Source: SHZL01 sp963815185
GTDB lineage: Bacteria > Pseudomonadota > Gammaproteobacteria > Xanthomonadales > SZUA-36
Assembly (NCBI GenBank): GCA_963815185.1
Contig: CAWFGC010000003.1
Span: 186,001-250,000, forward strand
Length of the DNA: 64,000 bases
Reading direction: 5' to 3'
Shown here: positions 45,912 to 54,431 of the stretch, one piece after another
Layout of the letters: each line of letters opens with the position of its first letter
Position numbering within the stretch: position 1 is the stretch's first letter
Translations under genes and position numbers: made by a program
The notes under the pieces: generated by a model
Told to the model about the DNA's origin: nothing
Seen by the model: only the letters and a program-made list of their open reading frames with translations
The model's database searches: none

Positions 45912-47311
45912 TTATGGCCGAAAAACGGTCAAACGCAACGAGGGATAGATCACCCCCACACAGACAAGCGATGTCAGGACTTCGATGGGTTGGTATGGCT
46001 TGAGCAGCCAGTGGGCGGAAAAAACCGCTGCAACAATGGCAATGACGCCGGCCCAATTGACCGCGGCCAGTTCCGGGGAAGCGGGCTTCAGGCGCGGGCT
46101 GACCACGTAGTAATCGAGGATGATGGTGGCGGCGAGGGCGCTGAGCAGCACGCCGAGCAGCCTGATCCAGGCTTCAACGAAGTGCAGGATTTCACCGTAA
46201 AGCATCCCCAGCGCGAAGAGCATTGGCGAGCACGACGAAGGTGATTCTGCCCGGTTTCCAGCGAAATACGGCGTCGAACAGGTTGGTCAGGCACAAAGAC
46301 GAACTATAGGTATTGAGCACCTGGGCCTTGGCCTGGGCCAGTATCATCAGCACGAAGCCGAAAACGCCGCCAAAGACCATGAAAGTGGCTGCGATGCTGT
46401 CAGGGCTTTTCAATACCTGATGCCTGGCCGCTTCCAGCGGCAGGCCGGTGACATCCGTGAAGTAAGCCACCATGGCCGGCGCGGCGGATTTCATCAATAT
46501 GCCGCCGATGGCCATCATGATCAGTGACTGGAAGAAAATGGCGATCATCGCGGCAGCCGCGACGTGCCCGGTGGACTTGCCGTAACGGCCAAAATCGGAG
46601 GTGTTCAGTGCCAGCGCGCAGGCCGGACCGATGAGCAGATTAAGCGCGAAGACAAACTTGTCGCCGTCGGAATGAATACCCATACCGGCCAGGGTCGCGG
46701 GATCCAGCTGACTGCCAAAATACAGCGTGCTGGCAAGGTCATCTCCGGCTCCCGAGAGGACCACCGACAGCATCCAGGCAAGCACGATGAGGAAGCCGAT
46801 GATCATCAGCGAGGAGGTGCGCGTGACGGCCGAGAAGCCGAAAGCCGTAAGCAGAATCCAGCATGCAGTCATCCCACCGTAAAGCACAATGCGCGCGTGC
46901 CAGGCATCAGGCCAGTTCAGGAAAAACAGCAATCCCCGATACAGCAGCCCGTTTTCAACCGCCAGAAATCCGACAATCAGGAAGCCAAATATAAGGGATG
47001 CGAGCGCGGAACCACGCACGCCCAGGCCATATTTGCGTGTGATCAGCGTGCTGGAAAACCCGGTTTCAACGGCCACCCGCGCAATGCACCAGCCGAGCGT
47101 GCTGCCGATGGAAAAGGACACCAGGCCCTGCCAACAGGGCGATCTTGATGCCGGCGACAAAGCACACCACAGCACCGAAAAACATGATCACCAGCGTGGT
47201 GATCAAACCTACCGTGTTCCAGGAAATTTTCAGCCAGTTCTCACGCTCGCCGTCGGGCACGCGCTCGAGGGCGTGATCCTCGATGATTTTGCCAAGATTT
47301 TTTTCCATCAT
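45912..47311 (-). pseudogene. NCS1-family nucleobase permease (cytosine/purine type), two frameshifts
   Basis: Reading from 47311: EDHALERVPDGERENWLKIS and WNTVGLITTLVIMFFGAV form the conserved N-terminus of NCS1 permeases. After a frame change near 47125, IGSTLGWCIARVAVETGFSS, KYGLGVRGSALASLIFGFL, and SDFGRYGKSTGHVAAAAMI (the SDFGRY motif) follow. After another change near 46215 the last helices end at 45912 (LLGVLLSALAATIILDYYVV, typical for this family). The joined protein has about 12 membrane segments. It would import a nucleobase or related N-heterocycle with a cation. It is divergent from the CoxM-like gene, which supports a shared substrate. Confidence 0.85.
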
Positions 47312-47512
47312 GCATCAAGCTCCCGACGCAATTGGGCTGATCGTCGTTCGTTCCGGACTGCCGTTTTGGCAAAAAACTGCTCTATATCAATTGAGTTCCC
47401 GTGCTTTGCGTTACGATGGTCTCGTTTTTACAGGCTGAACGCGATAAACTGCATTGAGACCGTCATTATGGTCCAATCCGAGTGAATACTGTAGACCAAA
47501 CCGAGGTGAACC

Positions 47513-48406
47513 ATGTATCCGGCTCCGTTCAATTACCATCGCGCGAACTCTCTCGATGAGGCCATCGGCATGTTGTCCGATATTGGCGAAGGCGCGCGCG
47601 TTCTCGCCGGCGGTCAGTCGCTGATTGTGCTGTTGAAGATGCGCTTTGACGAACCCTCGGATCTGGTGGACATCGGACGCATACCAAAGCTGGACCTGAT
47701 TGACGACAGCGGTAACGAGGTGATGATTGGCGCGCTTGCAACGCACCGCCGCCTTGCCGCTTCTGCTCTGGCCAAGGCCATACCCATCATCGGCGATTGC
47801 GCCAACGGTATTGCCGATAACCAGGTGCGCACGCGTGGGACCATCGGCGGTTCGGTGGCCAGTGGCGATCCCAATTGCGACTGGCCGGTATTGCTGCACA
47901 CGCTGGATGCGCAGGTCGATTGCCAGGGTCCGAATGGCAGCCGCACACTGGATATCAATGGTTTCGTCGAGGACTATTTCCAGACCGTGCTGAAGCAAGG
48001 CGAGATCGTCAAAAGCATACGCTTCAACAAACCGGGTTCCGGCAGCGGCGGCGCCTACTGCGGCTTCAAGCGCTGCGCTCCGGCCTATCCCACCGTTTCG
48101 GTCGGTGTGCACTTTTCCCTCAGTGGCCAGCAGGTAAAATCGGCCCGGATCGCGATTGGATCGGCCGGCCCGGTCGCGCGCCGCGTGCGGGAAGCAGAAG
48201 CGGAGCTTGAGGGCCACGGACTTACCGCCGACAGCATCAGCAAAGCGGCCGAAGCCGCAGCCGCCTCTTTGGAACCCGTTGAGGACCAGCGCGGATCGGC
48301 CGACTTCAAGCGCCGGGTGATCGTGGCGATGACACAGAAGGCGATCGGCATCGCCCAGCGGCGAGCCAATGGGGAAACCATCAAAAACGGGCCTGAGTAC
48401 TACTGA
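47513..48406 (+). CDS. FAD-binding subunit of a xanthine dehydrogenase/CO dehydrogenase-family enzyme (CoxM-like)
   Basis: A 297-residue medium subunit. FAD-binding loops are LAGGQSLIVLLKMRF (about residues 31-45) and GTIGGSVASGDPNCDWPVLL (about 110-129). The C-terminal CO_deh_flav_C domain (AYPTVSVGVHFSLSGQQVKS onward) completes the family length. It takes electrons from the 2Fe-2S subunit to the external acceptor. Start ATG 47513 follows GAGGTGAACC. It is first in the operon CoxM-CoxS-CoxG-CoxL and is divergent from the NCS1 permease. Confidence 0.9.
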   Translation: MYPAPFNYHRANSLDEAIGMLSDIGEGARVLAGGQSLIVLLKMRFDEPSDLVDIGRIPKLDLIDDSGNEVMIGALATHRRLAASALAKAIPIIGDCANGIADNQVRTRGTIGGSVASGDPNCDWPVLLHTLDAQVDCQGPNGSRTLDINGFVEDYFQTVLKQGEIVKSIRFNKPGSGSGGAYCGFKRCAPAYPTVSVGVHFSLSGQQVKSARIAIGSAGPVARRVREAEAELEGHGLTADSISKAAEAAAASLEPVEDQRGSADFKRRVIVAMTQKAIGIAQRRANGETIKNGPEYY

Positions 48407-48407
48407 C

Positions 48408-48890
48408 ATGAGCGAGAAAATCAGCATAACTGTTACCGTCAATGGCACACGTTTCGAGCGAAAGGTGGAGCCACGATTACTGCTGGTGCAATTGATTCGT
48501 GAAGAATTGCTTCTGACCGGCACCCATATCGGCTGCGATACCACTTATTGCGGCGCTTGCACCGTGTTATTGAACGGCGAGCCGGTCAAGTCCTGCACCG
48601 TGCTCGCCGTGCAGGCAGACGGTGGCGAGATTCGCACCGTCGAGGGCCTGGAACAGGACGGGAAGTTGCATCCATTACAGCAGGCTTTCTCCGAGCATCA
48701 TGCATTGCAGTGCGGCTATTGCACGCCGGGCATGCTGATGTCGGCCTCGTACCTGTTGCAGAACAACCCCGACCCAAGCGCCGAGGAGATTCGCAAGGGC
48801 ATCCAGGGCAATCTGTGCCGCTGCACCGGCTACAAGAACATATTCGAGGCGATTTCCGCTGCCGCGGAAACGATACGACAGGAATCCTGA
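48408..48890 (+). CDS. 2Fe-2S subunit of the same hydroxylase (CoxS-like)
   Basis: A 160-residue small subunit with two clusters: plant-type HIGCDTTYCGACTVLLNG plus a following Cys, and the C-terminal QCGYCTPGMLMSA with GNLCRCTGYKNI. ATG 48408 lies one base after the CoxM-like stop; the frame opens earlier inside that gene and is not used. It carries electrons from molybdenum to FAD. The CoxG-like gene follows with no gap. Confidence 0.9.
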   Translation: MSEKISITVTVNGTRFERKVEPRLLLVQLIREELLLTGTHIGCDTTYCGACTVLLNGEPVKSCTVLAVQADGGEIRTVEGLEQDGKLHPLQQAFSEHHALQCGYCTPGMLMSASYLLQNNPDPSAEEIRKGIQGNLCRCTGYKNIFEAISAAAETIRQES

Positions 48891-49439
48891 ATGGCTTACG
48901 ACTTCGATGGTGAATTCACGGTGGAAACACCCCGCGATGAGGTGTTCGCGGTGCTGTCGCAAACGCAGAAGTTTGCGCCGATGCTGCCCAGCTACAAGTC
49001 ACACGCGCTCAATGAGGACGGTTCCACCGATGTCGCGGTAGGCGTAGGTGTCGGCAAGATTCGCGGCACGGGCAAGGTCAATCTCGTCCTCGAAGAATCC
49101 GAGGAACCTGTTCGCGCCCGCTACGTAGGCAAAGGTCAGGTCATGGGCGGCGCCTTCAACATCGTCGCCGCGTTTGAACTGGAGGATGCAGGGCCAGGCA
49201 AGACACGCGTCAAATGGCATGGCGAGCTGTCGATGTTCGGCAAGCTGGTGTCACTGGCCGGCGGCCTGGTCAAACCGGTCGCGGAACGGGACATCAACCA
49301 GATGATTACCGCCATACAAGTCGAACTGGGTGGTGCGGAAGCCCCGGCGGCGGCCCCGGCTCCGGAACGCCGCCCCGGAATTTTCGCCCGCTTGCTTGGC
49401 TGGCTGAAAAGCCTTTTCGGCGGCGGCGCGGCAAAGTAA
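48891..49439 (+). CDS. CoxG-like SRPBCC protein
   Basis: A 182-residue CoxG family protein. The SRPBCC lipid-binding fold covers about residues 1-145 (FDGEFTVETPRDEVFAVLS, VRARYVGKGQVMGGAFNIVA, KWHGELSMFGKLVSLAG). An Ala/Pro linker leads to an amphipathic tail, IFARLLGWLKSLFGG, well suited to peripheral membrane binding. CoxG of CO dehydrogenase is reported to anchor the enzyme at the membrane and to help deliver electrons to quinone. The same role is likely here, which implies coupling of substrate oxidation to respiration. It is directly adjacent to CoxS-like (stop TGA, then ATG). Confidence 0.85.
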   Translation: MAYDFDGEFTVETPRDEVFAVLSQTQKFAPMLPSYKSHALNEDGSTDVAVGVGVGKIRGTGKVNLVLEESEEPVRARYVGKGQVMGGAFNIVAAFELEDAGPGKTRVKWHGELSMFGKLVSLAGGLVKPVAERDINQMITAIQVELGGAEAPAAAPAPERRPGIFARLLGWLKSLFGGGAAK

Positions 49440-49445
49440 AACCCT

Positions 49446-49473
49446 TGCGCCGGAAGTTCGAAGTTCCGGCGCA
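49446..49473. promoter_or_regulatory. Perfect hairpin between CoxG-like and CoxL-like genes
   Basis: TGCGCCGGAA and TTCCGGCGCA form a ten-base perfect stem around an eight-base GTTCGAAG loop. It starts six bases after the CoxG stop, with no T-run. It could slow decay of the upstream message or attenuate the large-subunit gene, giving different subunit amounts. Confidence 0.5.
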
Positions 49474-49496
49474 TCACGAAACTGAGGACAGGAATC

Positions 49497-51914
49497 ATGG
49501 CTTGGGTAGGAAAATCTCTACAACGCAAAGAAGATGAGCGATTGATTCGCGGCAACGGCCTGTTCGTCGATGACGAAATGGCCGAGGGCATGTTGCACCT
49601 CTACATTTTGCGTTCCCCCTACGCACACGCGCGGATTCGCAGCATCGATACGTCGGCGGCAGAAGCACTGGAAGGCGTTGCCTGCGTTCTGACCGGCGAG
49701 GAAGTCAAGCAGCAGTGTGATCCCTTCATGCAGCTTGGCCCCGAGCCCTGCGACAAGATCATCGACTTGCCATTGGCCACCGACAAGGTGGTGTTCCAGG
49801 GCCAGCCCGTGGCCGCGGTCGCGGCGGAAACTGCCGCCATTGCGATGGATGCGGGGCTGATGATCGAGGTGGACTACGAGATGCTGGACGCGGTGGTAGA
49901 CCCCGAAGCAGGCTCTCGAAGACAAAACCATCCTGCACGAAGGCGCCGGCACCAACCGCACCTGGAATGGCGTATTCGAATACGGCGAGGTCGACCAGGC
50001 GTTTGCCGATGCCGCGCACGTGGTGAAGATCGACCGCCTGCATTTTCACCGTTATGCCAGCACTCCTCTGGAAAACAATGGCGTCGTCGCCAGTTGGTCA
50101 CGCCAGGGTGATATCGATTTCCTGTGCAACAATTCCTTCCCCGGATTTGCGCTGCAATTGCTGGCGCCCGGCCTGCGCGTGCCGGTGGAAAAGATCAGCG
50201 CCCGCAGTTACGACGTCGGCGGCAGCTTTGGCGTCAAGATCTGGAACTACGTCTATATGGCGCTGGCCGCACTGGCCTCGAAGAAGTGCCAGGGCCGCAA
50301 GGTAAAATGGTCCGAGATACGCACCGATCACCTGCTGGCCTCGGGTCACGGCAATGAGCGCACCTTCCTCGACACCGAGGTCGCGCTGGACAAAGATGGC
50401 GTCATCACCGGCATTCGCTCTCGTCACATCGACGACTGTGGCGCCTTCACGCGTTACGAGCCTCTGGGCTGTGTAATCTGGTCGCAGGTACTGCCGGCAA
50501 CCTACAAACTGCGCAATATGCGCATCGATTTCACCCAGGTGGTCACCAACAAGTGTCCGGTGGTGCCAAACCGTGGCTACTCCCGCATGCAGCACCTGTG
50601 GTTCATGGAACGCGTGGTGGACCTCTGTGCCCACGAGCTGGGCATACCCGCAGATGAAATGCGCCTGAAGAATTACATCCGCGAATTTCCCTATGAGACC
50701 CCCAATGGCTGTGTCTATGACTCGGGCGACTATCCGAAAATGCTGGAGCAAGCCAAAACACTGATCGGCTGGGATGACTGGAAACAAAAGCAGGCCGAGG
50801 CACGCAAGGAGGGCCGCTGGTTGGGAATAGGAATCGGCACGACGCTGGATTCGGGCACCAACAATTTCGGTCAGGCGCAGATTATGAATCCGTATCTGCC
50901 GTTTTCGGGCAATTCGGAAGTGTGCAACATCATGCTCGACTTCGACGGCCGGGTGATCGTCATGCTGGGCACCGGACCGTCCGGACAGGGGCATGAAACC
51001 GCCACCTCCCAGGTCGTGGCCGACGAACTCAATATCGATCCCTCATTGATCAACGTACGGCCGGGTTTCAACACCGCCTGGAATACGTTTTCCGGCCATT
51101 CCGGAACCTATGCCAGCCAGTTTGCGGTGACCGGCCTGTCCGCGGTCCACGGCGCCTGCCAGAAACTGAAAGCCCAGATGCGGCAACTGGCCGCGTTTGC
51201 GCTGGAAGCCAACGAGGACGATCTTGAATTCGGCGTCGGCGAACAGGGGCCGCAACTCAAGGTCAAAGGCACGGACAAGGCCGTCAACTACTGGTACCTG
51301 AGCAACCTGGCGAACAGCAATAACGCCACGCTGGACGAAAGCCTGGCCGATGTGACCCTGAATGTTCGTCATGTCTACCGGCCGCCGTTCAAGGTGCCGG
51401 ACACGAAGAAAAAGTTCGGCAACCTGACACTGACCTATGCCGCGCAATTGCACATTGCGGTCATCGAAGTGGACAAAGCAACCTGCAAGCCCAACATCCT
51501 CGCCTACGCCGCGGTCGATGATTGCGGCAACCTGGTCAATCCCCAGATCGCAGCCGGTCAGGTTCATGGCGCCACCGCGCACGGCATCGGCGCGGCGATT
51601 ATGGAAACCTATGACTATGACGCGGGCGGCAACCTGCTGACTTCCACCTTCAGCGACTACTGCCCCATCACCTCGCTGAACATGCCGGATGTCAAGTACG
51701 GCCATATCGAAACGCCATCGCCATTCAGCTACAACGGCGCCAAGGGCATGGGTGAAGGCGGCGGCGCACCGCTGCACACGGTCTCGGCCGCACTGCAGGA
51801 CGCGCTGCAGGGCACGGCATCATCATTGCTGATTCGCACCAGTCGGCGCCCAAGCTGTTCGAACTGATCAACGCACCCAGCCGGGAAAAAGGCGTCAGCC
51901 TCGAATCACACTAG
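49497..51914 (+). CDS. Molybdopterin large subunit of a xanthine dehydrogenase-family hydroxylase (CoxL-like), two frameshifts
   Basis: About 805 residues when joined. The N-terminal part is WVGKSLQRKEDERLIRGNGL to DYEMLDAVVDPEA. A one-base surplus in a GG run near 49912 shifts the frame, which resumes as LEDKTILHEGAGTN and DVGGSFGVKIWNYV (Mo-cofactor site). Later come LGTGPSGQGHETATSQVVADELN and the catalytic-glutamate segment GAKGMGEGGGAPLHT. Near 51810 the frame shifts again; the proper end is IADSHQSAPKLFELINAPS to TAG 51912-51914. The Cu-binding AYRCSFR loop of CO dehydrogenase is replaced by PNRGYSR (50566-50586), so CO is not the substrate. A nucleobase-like heterocycle is suggested by the permease and receptor. 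Confidence 0.85.
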
Positions 51915-51975
51915 GATCAAAGGGGTCAGAGTAACTTGCTGTGTTCACCCAGCAAGTTACTCTGACCCCTTGATC
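51915..51975. repeat. Strong palindromic repeat, GGGTCAGAGTAAC type
   Basis: About 25 bases on each side pair almost perfectly (51915-51941 against 51951-51975), with a loop of about 10 bases. It begins directly after the CoxL-like TAG stop and provides the last codons and stop of the convergent cytochrome gene. The GGGTCAGAG end recurs in the repeat at 31872-31914. It could act as a bidirectional terminator. Confidence 0.75.
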
Positions 51976-54304
51976 CCCTTGATCCTGACCCCTCAACTCC
52001 TGCCTTCAGGTTATGTAATAACTGGTCAACAGCCGGTTCTTCGGGCATGAGTTCTTTTAGCTTGAGCGCGTAGTCCCGTGCCGCTGCGGCATTGCCCGCA
52101 TCGCGATTTATTGTCACTAGCGCCAACAGGATTTCGCTGTTTCCCGGGTACCGCTTGTGGGCTGCGGCCAGTTCCTGCAAGGCCAGGTCCGGCCGTCCGG
52201 TAGAATTCAAAGCGATGGCGTACACATAGCTGAAACGCGGCACTTCGGGTGCGGATTTCGCGGCATCGGCCAGATACACCAGGGCCTTGTCCAGTTGATG
52301 CTGGCGCGCCAAAGCCAGGCCCATCGCGTGTTTGAGCATGGCGCTGTCCGGGATGAGCTTGAGACCGGCGGCCAGCAAGTCCGTTGCTTCCTGATCCCTG
52401 TGCCTGCCGGCAAGGAGATGTGACAGGTTGACATAGGCTGGCTCAAAACGAGCCTGCAGGTGCAGGGCGGTACGATAAGCCTTTTCAGCCTCATCCGGGC
52501 GGCCCAGATCAGCATAGAGGTTGCCCAGGTTCACCTGGCTCTCGGGGCGTTCCGCATTGAACCGCTGCGCTGCGATGTATTCGTCAATGCCCCGCTGCAA
52601 CAGCTTTTGTTGCTCCGCTTCGAGATTTCCGGCCGGAATGCCGGAGAGCAAACGCGCAGCTTCTATCCTGATGGCTTTACGTTCATCCGCAAGCAGAGGA
52701 AAAGCCATCACCTTTACCGCTGGCGGCAATGCGTCCAGTGCTGCAAGCGCCCCCGATCGTTCCAGTGGCGAGCCCTCGGCCAGCGCCTGACGCAATAGCT
52801 GCACTGACGTTTGGTCCGGGTTGATATCGAGGTGCAGGTATGCCGTTGCCCGTGCGATTTCCGGTTGTGATTTATCTGCCAGGAATTCCTGCAATAAACG
52901 CCGCGCTTCAGCTTGCTGCGTCCTGGCGGCGTTGAACGGCCGCGCATAGCGTTGTAGTCCCGCGGCGTCGTGCCCATACCAGGTCCGAAGCTGCTCTGCC
53001 GCCCACGCAGGCGATTGGTCTGAATGGCAATGGTTGCAGGCATTGGGAGTGCCGATGGCCTGGGTCAGATCCGGCCGCGGAACCCGCATGCTGTGATCCC
53101 TTCGCGCATCCACCACCATGTAGGTTTTGTCCGGCATGTGGCACTGGATACAACTGCTGCCGGCGGAACCGGCTGGATGAAAATGGTGCGATTTGCTGGC
53201 ATACCGCTCGGTGGAATGACATTGCCCGCAGACCTGGTCTGCGGGCAATTTCAAGCGGCCACTGTGGGGGTCATGACAGTCGGAACAGGTAACCCCGGCT
53301 CGGTACATTGCGCTTTGCAGAAATGAACCCCAGACATAGACTTCATCCTCGATCTGGCCGTCGGCGTGATACAGCCCTTCGGTCAGCAGCGCCGGAACGT
53401 AGGCATCCATAAGCGGCTGACCCGGTGCCCAGTCATCGCTGATCTGCGAGCGGCGGCTGTGGCATTGCGCGCACACCTCGATTTCAGTGTCGGTCGTCTT
53501 GACCGCGGAGCGCCTGGGCTTGCCGCTGCTCGCATCCAGCGGCCAGGAAACGCCCTTGCGTTCATCGAAGCGGACGGTCAGGCCCATGTTGCCGGGATTT
53601 GTCTCCCGTTCGGCCGCGGGTTGCTGACTCCATTGCACGTGTTGTTCCCCGGGACCGTGGCAGGCTTCGCAACTGACGTCGATTTCCGACCAGGTGGTTT
53701 TATAACTTTCCGATGCGGCGTGGTAGTTCTTATTGAGATCGGTGGAATGGCAGTCCGCGCACATGTAATTCCAGTTCAGGTTGGGTCCGGTCCAGTGCAG
53801 CACATCGCCCGCATGGCTTTCCACATCGGGATGCAGCGCGAACCAGCGTTGCCCGCCCTCGGCCGCGGGCCGGCTGTCCCAGGCGATGTCCAGCGCCTGC
53901 AGGCGGCCACCGGGAAATTCCACCAGGTATTGCTGCAGTGGATAAACGCCAAAAGTGTATTTGACCGGGTAGTCATGCACTTCACCGTCCGGCCCATCGG
54001 TGCGAACCATGAAACGGCCGTCCTTGCGGTAGAACAGGGTTTCGACCCCAAAGTGCTTGAGGCGGGCCGAATTGAAATCACCCAGCACGGATGTGTCAGA
54101 GACCTCCATCATCGCGCGATCATGGTCAGAGCCGCGCCACGCGGCGGCCTGCGCCTTATGACAGCCGAAACACACCTTGCCACCGACATAGGATGGCTCC
54201 GGCTCCATGGCCTTTGCGGTTAAAATCGGCAGCAGCAGGAGGGCGCAAATGAGGGGTATGAGTTTGCCCGGCCCTGGACCGTGCCTTTCGCCTCTGTCAA
54301 TCAT
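51926..54304 (-). CDS. Eight-haem c-type cytochrome with TPR domain
   Basis: About 792 residues. A Sec signal (PLICALLLLPILTAKA) precedes a periplasmic cytochrome domain with eight CxxCH motifs in order: CFGCH, CADCH, CEACH, CAQCH, CSDCH, CGQCH, CIQCH and CNHCH. From about residue 520, TPR-like repeats follow (NLGNLYADLGRPDEAEKAYR, LSHLLAGRHRDQEATDLLAAG, and more). The layout matches the cytochrome c554-like multihaem-TPR proteins of environmental bacteria, whose electron donors are mostly unknown. The last residues (SGSRGSRGQSNLLGEHSKLL) come from the hairpin repeat at 51915-51975 and are not conserved sequence. ATG 54304 gives the better signal peptide; the frame opens eight codons earlier. 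Confidence 0.85.
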   Translation of the reverse strand: MIDRGERHGPGPGKLIPLICALLLLPILTAKAMEPEPSYVGGKVCFGCHKAQAAAWRGSDHDRAMMEVSDTSVLGDFNSARLKHFGVETLFYRKDGRFMVRTDGPDGEVHDYPVKYTFGVYPLQQYLVEFPGGRLQALDIAWDSRPAAEGGQRWFALHPDVESHAGDVLHWTGPNLNWNYMCADCHSTDLNKNYHAASESYKTTWSEIDVSCEACHGPGEQHVQWSQQPAAERETNPGNMGLTVRFDERKGVSWPLDASSGKPRRSAVKTTDTEIEVCAQCHSRRSQISDDWAPGQPLMDAYVPALLTEGLYHADGQIEDEVYVWGSFLQSAMYRAGVTCSDCHDPHSGRLKLPADQVCGQCHSTERYASKSHHFHPAGSAGSSCIQCHMPDKTYMVVDARRDHSMRVPRPDLTQAIGTPNACNHCHSDQSPAWAAEQLRTWYGHDAAGLQRYARPFNAARTQQAEARRLLQEFLADKSQPEIARATAYLHLDINPDQTSVQLLRQALAEGSPLERSGALAALDALPPAVKVMAFPLLADERKAIRIEAARLLSGIPAGNLEAEQQKLLQRGIDEYIAAQRFNAERPESQVNLGNLYADLGRPDEAEKAYRTALHLQARFEPAYVNLSHLLAGRHRDQEATDLLAAGLKLIPDSAMLKHAMGLALARQHQLDKALVYLADAAKSAPEVPRFSYVYAIALNSTGRPDLALQELAAAHKRYPGNSEILLALVTINRDAGNAAAARDYALKLKELMPEEPAVDQLLHNLKAGVEGSGSRGSRGQSNLLGEHSKLL

Positions 54305-54431
54305 CAGTGCTTCGCAGTTGGCCCACACATTACAATATGATGCGATTATATGGGTTTGGTGGCGGCGATAACCACGACCCGAACGTTTTACGGATATGCC
54401 GATACGGGTCAGTGATTTTTGGGATCAGGAC

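Noticed and set aside
47411..48544. A 377-residue open frame on the minus strand
   Set aside because: It lies opposite the CoxM-like FAD subunit, which is clearly real.
47513..51914. Aerobic CO dehydrogenase operon
   Set aside because: Subunit order and CoxG fit, but the Cu-binding AYRCSFR loop of form I enzymes is absent (PNRGYSR instead), and the neighbours are a nucleobase-type permease and a TonB receptor.
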